Positions 16,463-25,606 of a DNA stretch of 32,838 nucleotides are shown piece after piece. The notes beneath the pieces were generated by a model. The model did no database searches. It worked only from the letters and a program-made list of their open reading frames with translations, and was not told the origin of the DNA. The DNA lies in contig CAZUAI010000061.1 in the NCBI GenBank assembly GCA_964617875.1, positions 1 to 32,838 of the forward strand. Reading direction: 5' to 3'. Position numbers and translations under genes: made by a program. Source of the DNA: CAZMVY01 sp964617875. GTDB taxonomy: Bacteria > Planctomycetota > Phycisphaerae > UBA1845 > PWPN01. Within the stretch, counting starts at the first letter, position 1. Every line of letters starts with the position of its first letter.

Positions 16463-19400
16463 CTATTCCTGGCGCGGCGGCCTTGCCAGCGCTGCGATCT
16501 CCCCGTCCGACAACGCGCGGCGATAAACGACCACCTCATCGATGGCGCCGGCGAACGGAAACCCCTTGTCCACCAACGATCCGATTGTCAGCGGAGCGTT
16601 GACATCGCTGATTCGGGCCTGAACCGCGACCTCGTTGGTCAGCCGGCCATCGCGGAAGAACCGCATCCGCTGCCCGTCGCACGTCACGGCCACATGCGTC
16701 CACTGCCCGATTGGCACGGCGAATCCGCCGTCGATGTCCTCCATCGCATGCGCATAGAAACGAAAACGGCTGTCCGGCGCGACATAGATTTCGTAGTGAC
16801 CGGTGGTCTTCTGGCCTTTGGCGAGAATCATGTGATAGACGCCGGTGCGATTCGGGCGAACCCAGGCGGCCAACGTGAAACGAGGTCCGACGTTCGGCGC
16901 GTTGCTGTTGACCACAACGTGGGCATCCACCCCATCGAATTCGAGCGCGCCGCCGACCGGGCCGGGCGTGCGCCGGGCCCCATGAATCGTGCCGTCGGCG
17001 CGGGCCGGCGATGAGTCCCTTGCCGTCAAGCCGTCACCCTCGTCGAAGGCCCAATGGCCGACGAAGCTTGGCTGAGACACAAACCGCACCGACGCCTCGC
17101 TCGTCATGCGGTTCGGCTCCGGCGAACGGTCGGTGATCCCGCGGACGCTCAGCGTATAGGTGCGCTCAGCGACCAGCGGGGAAACGGTAAGCCGGACCGT
17201 TCTGGCGTCGCTTTCCAGCGCGGCGGCTTGAACCGTGGCGCCGCCATCGAGGCTGTAGTTCGCGGGATCGACGGCGGTGGCGCGGGCGATCAGCTTGCTG
17301 AACCGCACATACACGGTGTCCGGCCCGCTCTGGCCATCGACCACGGCGACGCGGGGCGGTTCGCGGTCGGCCGGCCGCACCGAACGGTTGGGGCCGTTCC
17401 AGCAATCCACTGTGGTTCCTTCTGTCTCGCTCGCCGCAAGCGTTCTCGACTCGCCCGCGTCGAGCCAGAAGTAGTTGTCCTCGATGCGGAAGGTATCGGC
17501 GTGGCCGGGCCGTGAGACGTTCACGGCAACGGCAGGCAGGTCCCCCTCGTTACGAATGATCAACCGGCCGTTGTCCGCACGGAGGCTGGCCTTCGTGGCG
17601 GGCAATTGAAACAGACTGTCCGGCATCGGCTCGTAGTTGAGGAAGTAGAACGTTCGACCAACGGGCCGCGAATCCCGCTGAAGGTCCACCACAACGAACA
17701 ACGGCATCGCGTCCGTCTGCTCGGACGTGAGCGAGAACTTGCCGACCTGGCGGACGCGGTCGATGGCGCCACGGCCGTTGTATGTCCCGCGGTGGATCTC
17801 GCGCAACCGGTTATCAAAGGCTCGAACCGTGACGGCCCACGCCGCGTCGCGCAGGACGTCGGCGTCGTCAAGGAGGAATACCGGCAGCGACGCCGAGCGA
17901 CCGATGTAGTTGAGATCGTCCAGCAGCACACAAGCGTGCAGCGGCGCGAAAGCGTCCTGGAACCAGTAGTGGCCGATCTTCGGGGCCCCGTACCAGTCGA
18001 CGCACGCCCACGACGCGCCGGGATAGTTGTCGTTCATCTTGTAATACAATGAGCCGGCGCACTCCGGCCAGCGCGTCCGGGCCCGTTCGAGCGTGTGTCG
18101 CACGCCGACGGCTTGTGCAAGTTGGGAGCCTGTGATGAACTCGGCCATCGTCCGGCCCGCCGTAAACCCGCCGGCGTACTGCCTGAGGCGATCCATGTCC
18201 TGCATCGTGTTGAAGACCGGCGTGTGGTAGGCGAAGCTGCCGTCCTTCGGCGGCGGCCAGGCGTCGCGCTCGGCCTCGGGCAAATATCGCCTGACCGATT
18301 CAAGCACCGGCACGCTCGCCAATCCGAACTCGCCGAAGAAGTCCGCCGTGATCGTCAGATTGTGCGATAGCGGCTCGCGGCCCCACCAGCAGGCGTAGTT
18401 GTGGACGCTGCCGCCCCAGCCCTCGCCGCGATGGAACGTCCTCGTGCCGTCCAGTTCGATGGCGTATCGCCCCATCATGTCGATCGCCTTGCCGAAGGGC
18501 CGGTCCGACTCGTTGCCGCCGCCCCACATGACCAGCGACGGGTGGTTCCGCAGGCGCAGCGTGTTGAGCCGCACGGTCTCCTCCAGGACGTCGTACGGCT
18601 GGCGCTCGTGGCTGTTCCACGCGGTCGGCCACTCCTGAAGCACCAGGATGCCGGCGCGGTCGCAGGCGTCGTAGAAGTCGTCGGTCTCCGGCATACCGCT
18701 GCCCCAGCACCGGAACATCTGCACGTGCTGGTCCTTCGCCAGCGTGACCAGCCGGTCGATACGCCCGCGCGAGAAGTCCATCAGCGGGTCCATCGTGCAC
18801 CAGCCGGCGCCCTTGACGAAGATCGGACGCCGATTGATGACGAAGATCCAGTTGTATTTGTCGGGATACGGCCCGCCGGGCAACGGGGCCATCTCCACTG
18901 TGCGGATGCCGAACGTCGTCGTACGGGTGTCGGGCGGGCCGCCGCCGTCCGGCACAAAGGACAGCGTCAGGCGATAGAGGTTCTGCTCGCCGAGGTCGTT
19001 CGGCCACCACGGTCGCGGCTCCGGAATCGAGAATCCCACATGCAGCGACTTTGCGCCGCCGTCGCATCGCACGGCATGCTCGAAGCGAAAGGGAGTGCCG
19101 TCGAAGTTGTCGGGCTTGATCGTGCCAAGGAGAGTGCCCGACCAAGGTTTCTTCCGGCCGCGAAGGGTGAGGGCGAGGCCAATCTCGCCGTTCTGTGCAT
19201 CACGCGTGGCCACGAAGGGATGCTCAACACGCACGGCGGGCGATCCTTCGATCCGCACCGACCGCCAGATGCCCAGCGCCGGAATGTTACAATAGTGCCA
19301 GCCGTAGACGTTGTTGAAGACAACCGTTCGCGTCCAGCCGACGTTCATGCCGTTGAAGAAGCCGTTCGGGAAGTCGGTGCCTTTTTCGTAGGGCGCGGGA

Positions 19401-20014
19401 TCGATCTTGACGATCAGCACGTTGCGGTCTTTGATCGTGTCGGCTACGTCGAAGCTCGGCCCACCGAACATGCCCTCGTGCTCGCCGAGTCGCTTGCCGT
19501 TCATCCAGACGGTGCATCGGATCGCCACCCCGTCGAAAACCAGTCGCGGCGAGACGAGATCCACCGTCGCGGCGAACTCGTGGCGGAACCACCACGTCTT
19601 GAAGCTCTTCTCGCGGGCGAAGGCGTCGTTCCGCCCGACGCGCGGATCGGGCATCCTGCCCGCGGCAAACATCGCCGCATGGACGCTGCCCGGAACCTTG
19701 GCGGGGATGGCGTCCTTCCATTCGCCAGCCGTGCGCGCCGCCCCGTCGCCCTCTTCGGCCATCTGCCAAGTGCCGTCGAGCGTCAGGTCGCGCGGGCCTT
19801 GAGGATGGTCGGCCGGGCCTTCGCGCAGGGATACGGTCTCGAACGGAGAATCCCACGGCGACGGGCCGGGCTTGTAGCTCTCACGGTCGATCTCATCGAG
19901 CGAGCGTATGATGGAAGCGGGCACGGTGGACGGCGACGCAGCGTCGGCCCCGTCTGACGCCGGCGGACACGCGCTGATCACGAGAATGGTCCAGAGCTTT
20001 CGAATCGCGATCAT
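16463..20014 (-). CDS. Secreted GH2 glycoside hydrolase (probable lipoprotein) with C-terminal LamG domain
   Basis: 1183 residues. The N-terminus KLWTILVISAC fits a lipobox with Cys16. The GH2 core: jelly roll ~75-260 (LVFDGVAIRCTVWMNGKRLG), Ig-like ~260-375, barrel ~375-720 with acid/base Glu502 in MWGGGNES and nucleophile Glu562 in FFGEFGLAS. After it come Ig-like domains, then a cadherin/Big-like domain (~885-970, VYVRFSKLIARATAVDPANY), and a C-terminal LamG domain (~975-1175, GHWAFDEGDG, AGAIDEVVVYRRALSDGEI). The module order differs from the GH2 at 11701-15195, where LamG is N-terminal. GGAG lies 3 bases before the ATG. The GntR gene ends 25 bases upstream, so regulator and enzyme are probably co-transcribed. 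The exact glycosidic linkage is unknown. Confidence 0.9.
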   Translation of the reverse strand: MIAIRKLWTILVISACPPASDGADAASPSTVPASIIRSLDEIDRESYKPGPSPWDSPFETVSLREGPADHPQGPRDLTLDGTWQMAEEGDGAARTAGEWKDAIPAKVPGSVHAAMFAAGRMPDPRVGRNDAFAREKSFKTWWFRHEFAATVDLVSPRLVFDGVAIRCTVWMNGKRLGEHEGMFGGPSFDVADTIKDRNVLIVKIDPAPYEKGTDFPNGFFNGMNVGWTRTVVFNNVYGWHYCNIPALGIWRSVRIEGSPAVRVEHPFVATRDAQNGEIGLALTLRGRKKPWSGTLLGTIKPDNFDGTPFRFEHAVRCDGGAKSLHVGFSIPEPRPWWPNDLGEQNLYRLTLSFVPDGGGPPDTRTTTFGIRTVEMAPLPGGPYPDKYNWIFVINRRPIFVKGAGWCTMDPLMDFSRGRIDRLVTLAKDQHVQMFRCWGSGMPETDDFYDACDRAGILVLQEWPTAWNSHERQPYDVLEETVRLNTLRLRNHPSLVMWGGGNESDRPFGKAIDMMGRYAIELDGTRTFHRGEGWGGSVHNYACWWGREPLSHNLTITADFFGEFGLASVPVLESVRRYLPEAERDAWPPPKDGSFAYHTPVFNTMQDMDRLRQYAGGFTAGRTMAEFITGSQLAQAVGVRHTLERARTRWPECAGSLYYKMNDNYPGASWACVDWYGAPKIGHYWFQDAFAPLHACVLLDDLNYIGRSASLPVFLLDDADVLRDAAWAVTVRAFDNRLREIHRGTYNGRGAIDRVRQVGKFSLTSEQTDAMPLFVVVDLQRDSRPVGRTFYFLNYEPMPDSLFQLPATKASLRADNGRLIIRNEGDLPAVAVNVSRPGHADTFRIEDNYFWLDAGESRTLAASETEGTTVDCWNGPNRSVRPADREPPRVAVVDGQSGPDTVYVRFSKLIARATAVDPANYSLDGGATVQAAALESDARTVRLTVSPLVAERTYTLSVRGITDRSPEPNRMTSEASVRFVSQPSFVGHWAFDEGDGLTARDSSPARADGTIHGARRTPGPVGGALEFDGVDAHVVVNSNAPNVGPRFTLAAWVRPNRTGVYHMILAKGQKTTGHYEIYVAPDSRFRFYAHAMEDIDGGFAVPIGQWTHVAVTCDGQRMRFFRDGRLTNEVAVQARISDVNAPLTIGSLVDKGFPFAGAIDEVVVYRRALSDGEIAALARPPRQE

Positions 20015-20039
20015 GTTCTCCGTTGCCTCTCGTCTGTTG

Positions 20040-20807
20040 CTACCGACTCAATCGGATCGAGAACTTGTACCGATCGGGCCGGTAAACGGCCCTGACGAAC
20101 TCGACCGGCCGGTTGCCGTGCGTGTACGTCAGGCGCTCCATGATCAGCACGGTGTCGCCGGCCTTGAGTCTCAGGTGGCCGGCCTGCTCGGCCGTGGCGG
20201 TCGATGCTTCGATGGTTTCCTCGCCCCAGACGATCGGAATGCGGTGCTTGCGCTCGATCAGCTCATACAGCGAACGGGTGAAATCCTCGTCGGAGCGGAT
20301 GCCGTATCCGGCCGGTATCTCGGAGCACAGCAGAACGACGGGAAATACCTTGTTCGTGCCGCGAAGCCGGCGGATGCGGACTGTTTTCGCCCGCGCGGGC
20401 AGTTGCAGCCGGGCGCGGACCTCGTCGCCCGGCAGGTGTTCATCCACGCCGAGCACCTCGGTGCGGATCCTGAGACCCTTGCTGGCCATCTCCTCGGTGT
20501 AACCCTTGAGCCGCGCGAGGTCCTCGACGATCTTGTTCTGGATCACGCGCGTGCCGACGCCCCGGCGACGTTCGAGCAGACCCTTGGCCACCAGGTCGTC
20601 CAGCGTCTTCTTCACCGTCGCCCGGCTGACGCCGAACATCTCGATCAGGTCGAACTCGGGCGGCACCATGCGGCCGACCATTTCGGGCCGTGAGATCCGT
20701 TCGAGCAGGATCTGCGTCATCTGGTGATAAAGCGGCACCGGCGACGAGGCGTCGAGCCGGAATCGCTCGCCGGGATCGAACACAGTCTCCAACTTGTCCG
20801 TTGCCAT
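20040..20807 (-). CDS. GntR-family (HutC/UTRA) transcriptional regulator
   Basis: 255 residues, the normal length for HutC-type GntR regulators. Winged helix-turn-helix at about residues 22-90: VPLYHQMTQILLERI, EFDLIEMFGVSRATVKKTLD, then KGLLERRRGVGTRVI. The C-terminal UTRA ligand-binding domain (~105-250) includes LPARAKTVRIRRLRG, SLYELIERKHRIPIVWGEE, and the closing YRPDRYKFSIRL. Regulators of this class usually bind a phosphorylated sugar or a sugar and release a 12-16-base palindrome. AGGAG lies 10 bases before the ATG. It is embedded in the catabolic operon, 28 bases after the 2-hydroxyacid dehydrogenase and 25 before a GH2 gene. The likely targets are the palindromes at 4169-4180 and 31710-31721 (inference), implying autoregulation. 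Confidence 0.93.
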   Translation of the reverse strand: MATDKLETVFDPGERFRLDASSPVPLYHQMTQILLERISRPEMVGRMVPPEFDLIEMFGVSRATVKKTLDDLVAKGLLERRRGVGTRVIQNKIVEDLARLKGYTEEMASKGLRIRTEVLGVDEHLPGDEVRARLQLPARAKTVRIRRLRGTNKVFPVVLLCSEIPAGYGIRSDEDFTRSLYELIERKHRIPIVWGEETIEASTATAEQAGHLRLKAGDTVLIMERLTYTHGNRPVEFVRAVYRPDRYKFSIRLSR

Positions 20808-20835
20808 GGGGCTTTCGCTCCTGCACAGGTCCTGG

Positions 20836-21849
20836 TCACGTCTTCCACGGTACGCATTTCAGTTGCTGCGCGTTCACGCAGTATCGCGGGCGCTCGCCGC
20901 GCAAGACCCTCGCCACCTCCCGTGCGGCCTTCACCCGCATCTCGATCATGCCCGCCTCCGAGTAGAACGCGCTGTGCGGGGTAATGACAAGGTTTGCCGG
21001 CGGCTCCTCTCGCGCGAGCCAGAGCCGGACAATCGCCTCATCGGGGTGGGGCGGCTCCGTCGGCAACACGTCGATGCCCACGCCGCCGATCTTGCCCTGC
21101 CGGAGCGCTCCTGCCAGCGCCACGCAATCGACCACCGCTCCGCGCGCCGTGTTGACGAGAATGGCGTTCGGTTTCATCCGCGCGAGGGCTGCCGCATCGA
21201 TCATCCCTCGCGTCTCGTCGGTCAGGGGCACATGCAGCGACACCACGTCGCTTTCGCTCATCAGCGTCGGCAGGTCGACCATCTGGACGCCGACCGCCTT
21301 GTCGATGCCCGGTGCAATGTAGGGGTCGCACGCGATCACACGCATGCGGAACGCCTGAGCGCGAAGCGCCGTGGCGGTGCCGATGCGGCCCAGGCCGACG
21401 ATGCCCATCGTCGCGCCGGCCAGGCGCATCGTGGGATGGATCGCGCGGTAATCCCACGGCTTGAGGCCGGGTCTGAGCATCCGGTCCGCGCGGAGCAGCC
21501 CGCGGTTGCAGGCGAGCATGAGTGCCATCGCGTGGTCGGCCACTTCATCGACGCCGTAATCGGGCACGTTCGTCACGACGATGCCCCTGGCGCTGGCGGC
21601 GGCAACATCCACGTTATCCACGCCGACACCGGTCCGGGCGATGATCCGGCATCGCGTCAGCGTGTCGATCACGGCAGCGGGAACGGTCACTTCGTGAAAG
21701 ACCAGCAGCGCGTCGGCGTCGGCGACACGGCCGATCAGTTCGTTGGCCGTCCTGGCTCGAAGGCATGCCACCTCGGCCAGGTCCTTCAATTCCGCCTCTT
21801 CGAACGTGGCCGGCGGTTCCAGGTAGTCCGTAATGCAGAGTCTGTACAT
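20836..21849 (-). CDS. D-isomer-specific 2-hydroxyacid dehydrogenase (CtBP-like)
   Basis: 337 residues. An NAD(P)-dependent oxidoreductase interconverting a 2-hydroxyacid and a 2-ketoacid in the cytoplasm. Seen: the Rossmann motif GLGRIG at 152-157, the substrate Arg236 in NTARGAVVD, Glu265 in LPTEPP, and His292 in TPHSAFYSE. The PHSAFYSE form is shared with the C-terminal-binding-protein-like branch of the family rather than classical phosphoglycerate dehydrogenases. The start is less certain than elsewhere: the ATG at 21847-21849 has AAGGA about 15 bases upstream. It follows the MFS porter gene by 21 bases. In this operon it may handle an acid or ketoacid derived from sugar oxidation; the substrate is not identifiable from sequence. 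Confidence 0.88.
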   Translation of the reverse strand: MYRLCITDYLEPPATFEEAELKDLAEVACLRARTANELIGRVADADALLVFHEVTVPAAVIDTLTRCRIIARTGVGVDNVDVAAASARGIVVTNVPDYGVDEVADHAMALMLACNRGLLRADRMLRPGLKPWDYRAIHPTMRLAGATMGIVGLGRIGTATALRAQAFRMRVIACDPYIAPGIDKAVGVQMVDLPTLMSESDVVSLHVPLTDETRGMIDAAALARMKPNAILVNTARGAVVDCVALAGALRQGKIGGVGIDVLPTEPPHPDEAIVRLWLAREEPPANLVITPHSAFYSEAGMIEMRVKAAREVARVLRGERPRYCVNAQQLKCVPWKT

Positions 21850-21870
21850 CGGTGCTTGCTCAAATCCTTG

Positions 21871-23295
21871 TCAGTGTTTCGTCCAGGATCGTTCAATCTC
21901 CTCAAGCGTGCGACCCTTGGTTTCCGGCATGATCTTCCAGACGAAGAAGAACTGCGGAACCAGCACGGCGGCAAACACGAAGAAGCATGCGGCCGTTCCG
22001 ATGGCCCCTTCGACCCTGGGATAGACCAGGTTGTAGATCGTGTCCGCCAGCCAGACGGCGACCGTCGCGATGGCCACCGCACGGCCGCGGATGCGCGTCG
22101 GGAAGATCTCGGACATCACCACCCACTTGATCGGCCCGATGGAAAAGGCGAAGCAGGCCATGAACAGGCAGATCAGCGCCACGAGCGCAACGCCGGTGCT
22201 GCGACCCGTCACAAACAGCGCACCGATGCTGCCCAGCGCCAGGCAGCAGCCGAGGTTTCCCCAGAACAGCAGCGGGCGCCGGCCGGCCCGGTCCATCAGC
22301 CACAGCGCGATGATCGTGAATACCATGTTGACAACGCCGATCACGACGAACCCGCCGAGCGCGTCGCCGAGCTTCACGCCGGCATTGTTCAGGATGTCCG
22401 GTCCGTAGTAAAGCACGACGGTCACGCCCGAGAACTCCGACACCATCGCCAGGAAGATGGCGACGAACAGCGCACGCCTCAGACCGGGCATGAACAGCTC
22501 GCTCAGTCGCCCGACCTCCTCGGCAAGGGCTGTGCGGATGTCGTTCATGGCACGGCCGGCCGCCTCGGCGCCGCCGACGCGGGCGAGAATGGCCTGCGCC
22601 TCGGCCTCGCGGCCGCTCTTGGCCAGCCATCGCGGGCTCTCCGGAATGAACAGCGTCAGGACCGCGAAGGCGACGGACGGCAACGTTGCCATCAGGAACA
22701 TCGACCGCCAGACCTGCTCGACGACCATCCATCGATAGAGACCTTCGCCGCTCGCGCCCTGGCGCGACAGGTGCTCGACGGCGGCGTTGGCGAACAAGGA
22801 AAGGCAGATGCCGATCGTGATCGCGAACTGAAAGAGCGTCACCATGCGGCCGCGGACGTTCGGGGGGCTGATCTCGGAGATGTACAGCGGGCAGACCATG
22901 GAGGCCACCCCGATGCCGAGACCGCCGATCAGCCGGAACGTCAGCAGCGACCACTGATCCCAGGCCGTCGCGCAGCCGATCGCCGTGGCCAGGAAGAGTA
23001 CGGACGACAGGATCAATACCTTCTTTCGTCCGAACGCGTCGCTCAGCGGCCCGGCGACGGCGGAGCCGACCATACAGCCGACCAGCGCCGAGGCGACGAA
23101 CAACCCCTTGAGCCAGTCCGTCAGCCCGAATTGCCGGGTAACGGCCGTCACCGTGCCGGAGATCACGACGGTGTCGTACCCGAAGAGCAGCCCGCCCAAA
23201 GCGGAGACGACGCACACGAACGTCAGGAAGGTCATGCTGCCCTGTTTGTGAACCCTGCCGTCCGGCGATGGCCCTGGAGGCGTGTGAGCGGTCAT
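21871..23295 (-). CDS. MFS sugar porter (proton-coupled sugar transporter type)
   Basis: 474 residues with about twelve hydrophobic segments, an inner-membrane sugar importer of the XylE/IolT/GLUT class. Family motifs are present: GGLLFGYDTVVISG (34-47), DAFGRKK (86-92), FRLIGGLGIG (120-129), PESPRWL (218-224), DRAGRRPLL in the second half, and the closing PETKGRTLEEIE. The start ATG at 23293-23295 overlaps the stop of the isomerase gene as ATGA, with AGGAG 8 bases upstream, so the two are translationally coupled; a longer in-frame extension would overlap the isomerase. It is the only transporter in the window. Coupling to the FucI-type gene suggests uptake of L-fucose, L-rhamnose or a related monosaccharide (inference). 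Confidence 0.95.
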   Translation of the reverse strand: MTAHTPPGPSPDGRVHKQGSMTFLTFVCVVSALGGLLFGYDTVVISGTVTAVTRQFGLTDWLKGLFVASALVGCMVGSAVAGPLSDAFGRKKVLILSSVLFLATAIGCATAWDQWSLLTFRLIGGLGIGVASMVCPLYISEISPPNVRGRMVTLFQFAITIGICLSLFANAAVEHLSRQGASGEGLYRWMVVEQVWRSMFLMATLPSVAFAVLTLFIPESPRWLAKSGREAEAQAILARVGGAEAAGRAMNDIRTALAEEVGRLSELFMPGLRRALFVAIFLAMVSEFSGVTVVLYYGPDILNNAGVKLGDALGGFVVIGVVNMVFTIIALWLMDRAGRRPLLFWGNLGCCLALGSIGALFVTGRSTGVALVALICLFMACFAFSIGPIKWVVMSEIFPTRIRGRAVAIATVAVWLADTIYNLVYPRVEGAIGTAACFFVFAAVLVPQFFFVWKIMPETKGRTLEEIERSWTKH

Positions 23296-24737
23296 CGCGC
23301 GTGCTCCTGTTGTTGTCGAAAGACCCGGGCTTCGATGCCGAGAATCCCACAGACGTGTGACAGTTCGGCGACCCAATCGCCATAGCAGCCGTGAATGTGA
23401 TTGCAGGGGAAGTGCGTCAGGAAGTATTCCGGCGAAGCCTTTAACCGCGTGAAGGCGATCGGCCACTCAGGCGTAACGGTCGCACCTTTGGCCAGCGCCT
23501 TGTCCCGCGGAAACTCGACGAACTCGCCCGGCACGATGGCCATCCAGTACCTGCCCTGTCGGCGAGCCAGACGCGCGAGCGTCACCTTGCCGGCGGCGGC
23601 GAAGTGATGAACCGAGGCGCCGCCCGCCGGGTAGTACGAGCACTCGGGATAGAACGTCACATGCTTGAGATTGTCCTCGGGCTTCGCCGATCGTCCGGCG
23701 AACCAGGTGGCGTGCGTGCCGGAGTTGGAGAAGTACCACACGTCGTCTTCGACGTCATAGTGGCGTACGTCGCTGAACAGAACCGGCTCGCCGGTCAGAT
23801 GCTTGAAGATCTGCATCGTCAGGGCGGCGTCCATGTCGGCCTCGGTGGCGGCGACCGTGGTCTCCTTGGGGCCGTCCCAGTCGTAGGGGTCGTTCAGGAA
23901 GGCCTCGGTGATATCCATCGTGACAAAGTGGTCCGTCAGGTCGCCGTGCGACTTGAAGCCGACGAAATCGAGAAACCGCTCCTCCATGATCCGCCGCACG
24001 GCGTAATAGGAGCGGATCTGCAGCTCCAGCTTCTCGGGTGTGAGGGCCTTGCCGTCGTAGGCGATGTTGCCCACCCGCGCTTCGAGCCATTGTCTCGCGT
24101 TGACCACCTTCCGGTCGTCCACTTCGGGCGAAAGCCGCATGATGTCGTACTGCTCGACGTGCTCGATGTCGAGGCCGAACATCGCGTTCCACTGGTCGAG
24201 GTTGGCCACGGCGGTGTACATGCCCAGCGGCCGTCCGCCGAACACGCCGTAGGTCTGGCCGCGCAGTCGTTTGAGCGCGGCGGCCGCACGCAGGTAGGAC
24301 ATCACCTTCGCGAGCACGGCGGGATCGGCGATATCGCCCCAGACGCGCGTGTACGGATGGCCGACCTGGTCCATCGTGCCGGCGGCAGCCAGCATCCCGA
24401 CCATGCCCGGCTCGGACGGGTGCAGGTTGCTGAACAGCAGGAGAGGCTTCGGGGCGAACTGCGCCGCCATGGCCGAAAGGTGCGGATAGCACCAGATGGC
24501 GTAGTTGAAGATCGTGACCTCGACGCCCTCCGCGGTCAGGCGATCTCCTTCCTTCTGAGCCATGCGCGAGTTCCAGACGATCTCGCGCCCCTGGATCGCC
24601 TCGATCCGTCCGGTCTTCTCCAGCGTCTCCGCGAGCCGCCGCTGATAGCGAAGGTTCGTTTCGACCAGGCTCTTGTGGATGTACTCCCGTCCGTCGGAGA
24701 ACGTCAGAATGCCGACTTTGATCCTGTTCGTGGTCAT
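23292..24737 (-). CDS. L-fucose/L-arabinose isomerase family protein (cytoplasmic)
   Basis: 481 residues, no signal peptide. Predicted aldose-ketose isomerase, for example L-fucose to L-fuculose, Mn-dependent. It has the FucI/AraA layout: VFGGRPLGMY near 165-174, then ATEADMDAALTMQIF with Glu299, LFSDVRHYD with Asp323, and NHIHGCYGDW with His447 or His449. The Glu-Asp spacing of 24 matches E. coli FucI Glu337/Asp361, and the late His matches the third ligand. It is shorter than E. coli FucI (about 590), so it belongs to the broader isomerase family and L-arabinose, L-fucose or L-rhamnose-like substrates are all possible. The start overlaps the upstream epimerase stop as TGATG, and the stop overlaps the MFS start. 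It is a distant homologue of the Tat-exported protein at 4296-5873. Confidence 0.88.
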   Translation of the reverse strand: MTTNRIKVGILTFSDGREYIHKSLVETNLRYQRRLAETLEKTGRIEAIQGREIVWNSRMAQKEGDRLTAEGVEVTIFNYAIWCYPHLSAMAAQFAPKPLLLFSNLHPSEPGMVGMLAAAGTMDQVGHPYTRVWGDIADPAVLAKVMSYLRAAAALKRLRGQTYGVFGGRPLGMYTAVANLDQWNAMFGLDIEHVEQYDIMRLSPEVDDRKVVNARQWLEARVGNIAYDGKALTPEKLELQIRSYYAVRRIMEERFLDFVGFKSHGDLTDHFVTMDITEAFLNDPYDWDGPKETTVAATEADMDAALTMQIFKHLTGEPVLFSDVRHYDVEDDVWYFSNSGTHATWFAGRSAKPEDNLKHVTFYPECSYYPAGGASVHHFAAAGKVTLARLARRQGRYWMAIVPGEFVEFPRDKALAKGATVTPEWPIAFTRLKASPEYFLTHFPCNHIHGCYGDWVAELSHVCGILGIEARVFRQQQEHAR

Positions 24738-25606
24738 CAGGCCGCCCTCAAAGTGCTTCGAACGAAAGCCAGTGCCCTCCTGGCCTCTGCATCGAGATCA
24801 AGGCCGTCGGCCAGATCGCGGAATACGCTGATGTCGCGTCCCACCTCGCCGCCGGGCTGGAGAAACGGCTCCATCACGATCGAGCCCCGGTAACCGATCT
24901 CCTTCAGGGCCGCCGCGATCTCGTGCCACGGGATCCGCCCGCGGCCCGGCGCCCGGCGGTTCGTCTCGCCGATGTGGAGGTGTCCAAGCAGGTCGCCCGC
25001 CGTCCTGATCGCCTCGCGGAAGCTGTCCTCTTCGATGTTCATGTGGAAGCTGTCGAGCAGAATCTTGAGATTCGGGCTGCCGACGCGACGCACGTATTCC
25101 ACCGCCTCCGCCGCCGTGTTCATGATGAACTGTTCGAACCGGTTGACGACCTCGACGTTGAACAGAACGCCGCAGTCCTCGACGACTTTCACGACCTCCT
25201 TCATGCTTTCGATGCTGCGATCGACGAACGGGCGGCGATCCGTAACGCCCGCCGGCAGCCTGCCCGGCCAGCAGCCGTAAAGGATGCCGCCCAGTTCCTT
25301 CGCGCCCATGTACCGGAGCATCTCGGCCTGCCGCTTCAGAAAATCGACTCCCTTCCGCCGGACGGCTCCGTCTTCGGCCGCCACGTCGTACGCGGGCGGC
25401 AGGCCGATGCAGAATGTCAGCTCGATGCCGTGTTTCGCGGCGGCGGCCTTGAGGCGGTCACGCTCGGCGTTCGGCATGTGCGTGACCGTCCCGGAGTTCA
25501 CCTCCAGGATGTCGAATCCCAATGCGGCGACCTTCGAGACGAACGGCACGAAGTCCGCGTCCCAGTCGCGAGTCCAGTATGCATAGTAGATGCCGACCTT
25601 GTTCAT
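24737..25606 (-). CDS. D-tagatose 3-epimerase-type sugar isomerase/epimerase
   Basis: 289 residues, a TIM-barrel enzyme that epimerises ketohexoses at C3 using a divalent metal. The sequence matches the D-tagatose/D-psicose 3-epimerase family unusually well: metal ligands fall at Glu152 (NVEVVN), Asp185 (ILLDSFHM), His211 (GHLHIGE) and Glu246 (IVMEPF), the same numbers known for Pseudomonas cichorii D-tagatose 3-epimerase, with His188 and Arg217 also kept. GGAGG lies 5 bases before the ATG at 25604-25606. The start overlaps the MBL gene stop (ATGA) and the stop overlaps the isomerase start (TGATG), so isomerase and epimerase are tightly coupled. The natural substrate could be a 6-deoxyketohexose such as L-fuculose or L-rhamnulose (inference). 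Confidence 0.9.
   Translation of the reverse strand: MNKVGIYYAYWTRDWDADFVPFVSKVAALGFDILEVNSGTVTHMPNAERDRLKAAAAKHGIELTFCIGLPPAYDVAAEDGAVRRKGVDFLKRQAEMLRYMGAKELGGILYGCWPGRLPAGVTDRRPFVDRSIESMKEVVKVVEDCGVLFNVEVVNRFEQFIMNTAAEAVEYVRRVGSPNLKILLDSFHMNIEEDSFREAIRTAGDLLGHLHIGETNRRAPGRGRIPWHEIAAALKEIGYRGSIVMEPFLQPGGEVGRDISVFRDLADGLDLDAEARRALAFVRSTLRAA

Noticed and set aside
20794..23385. 863-codon plus-strand frame rich in His, Asp and Arg
   Set aside because: It lies antisense to the 2-hydroxyacid dehydrogenase and MFS genes; its composition is that of a complement of hydrophobic membrane-protein codons.
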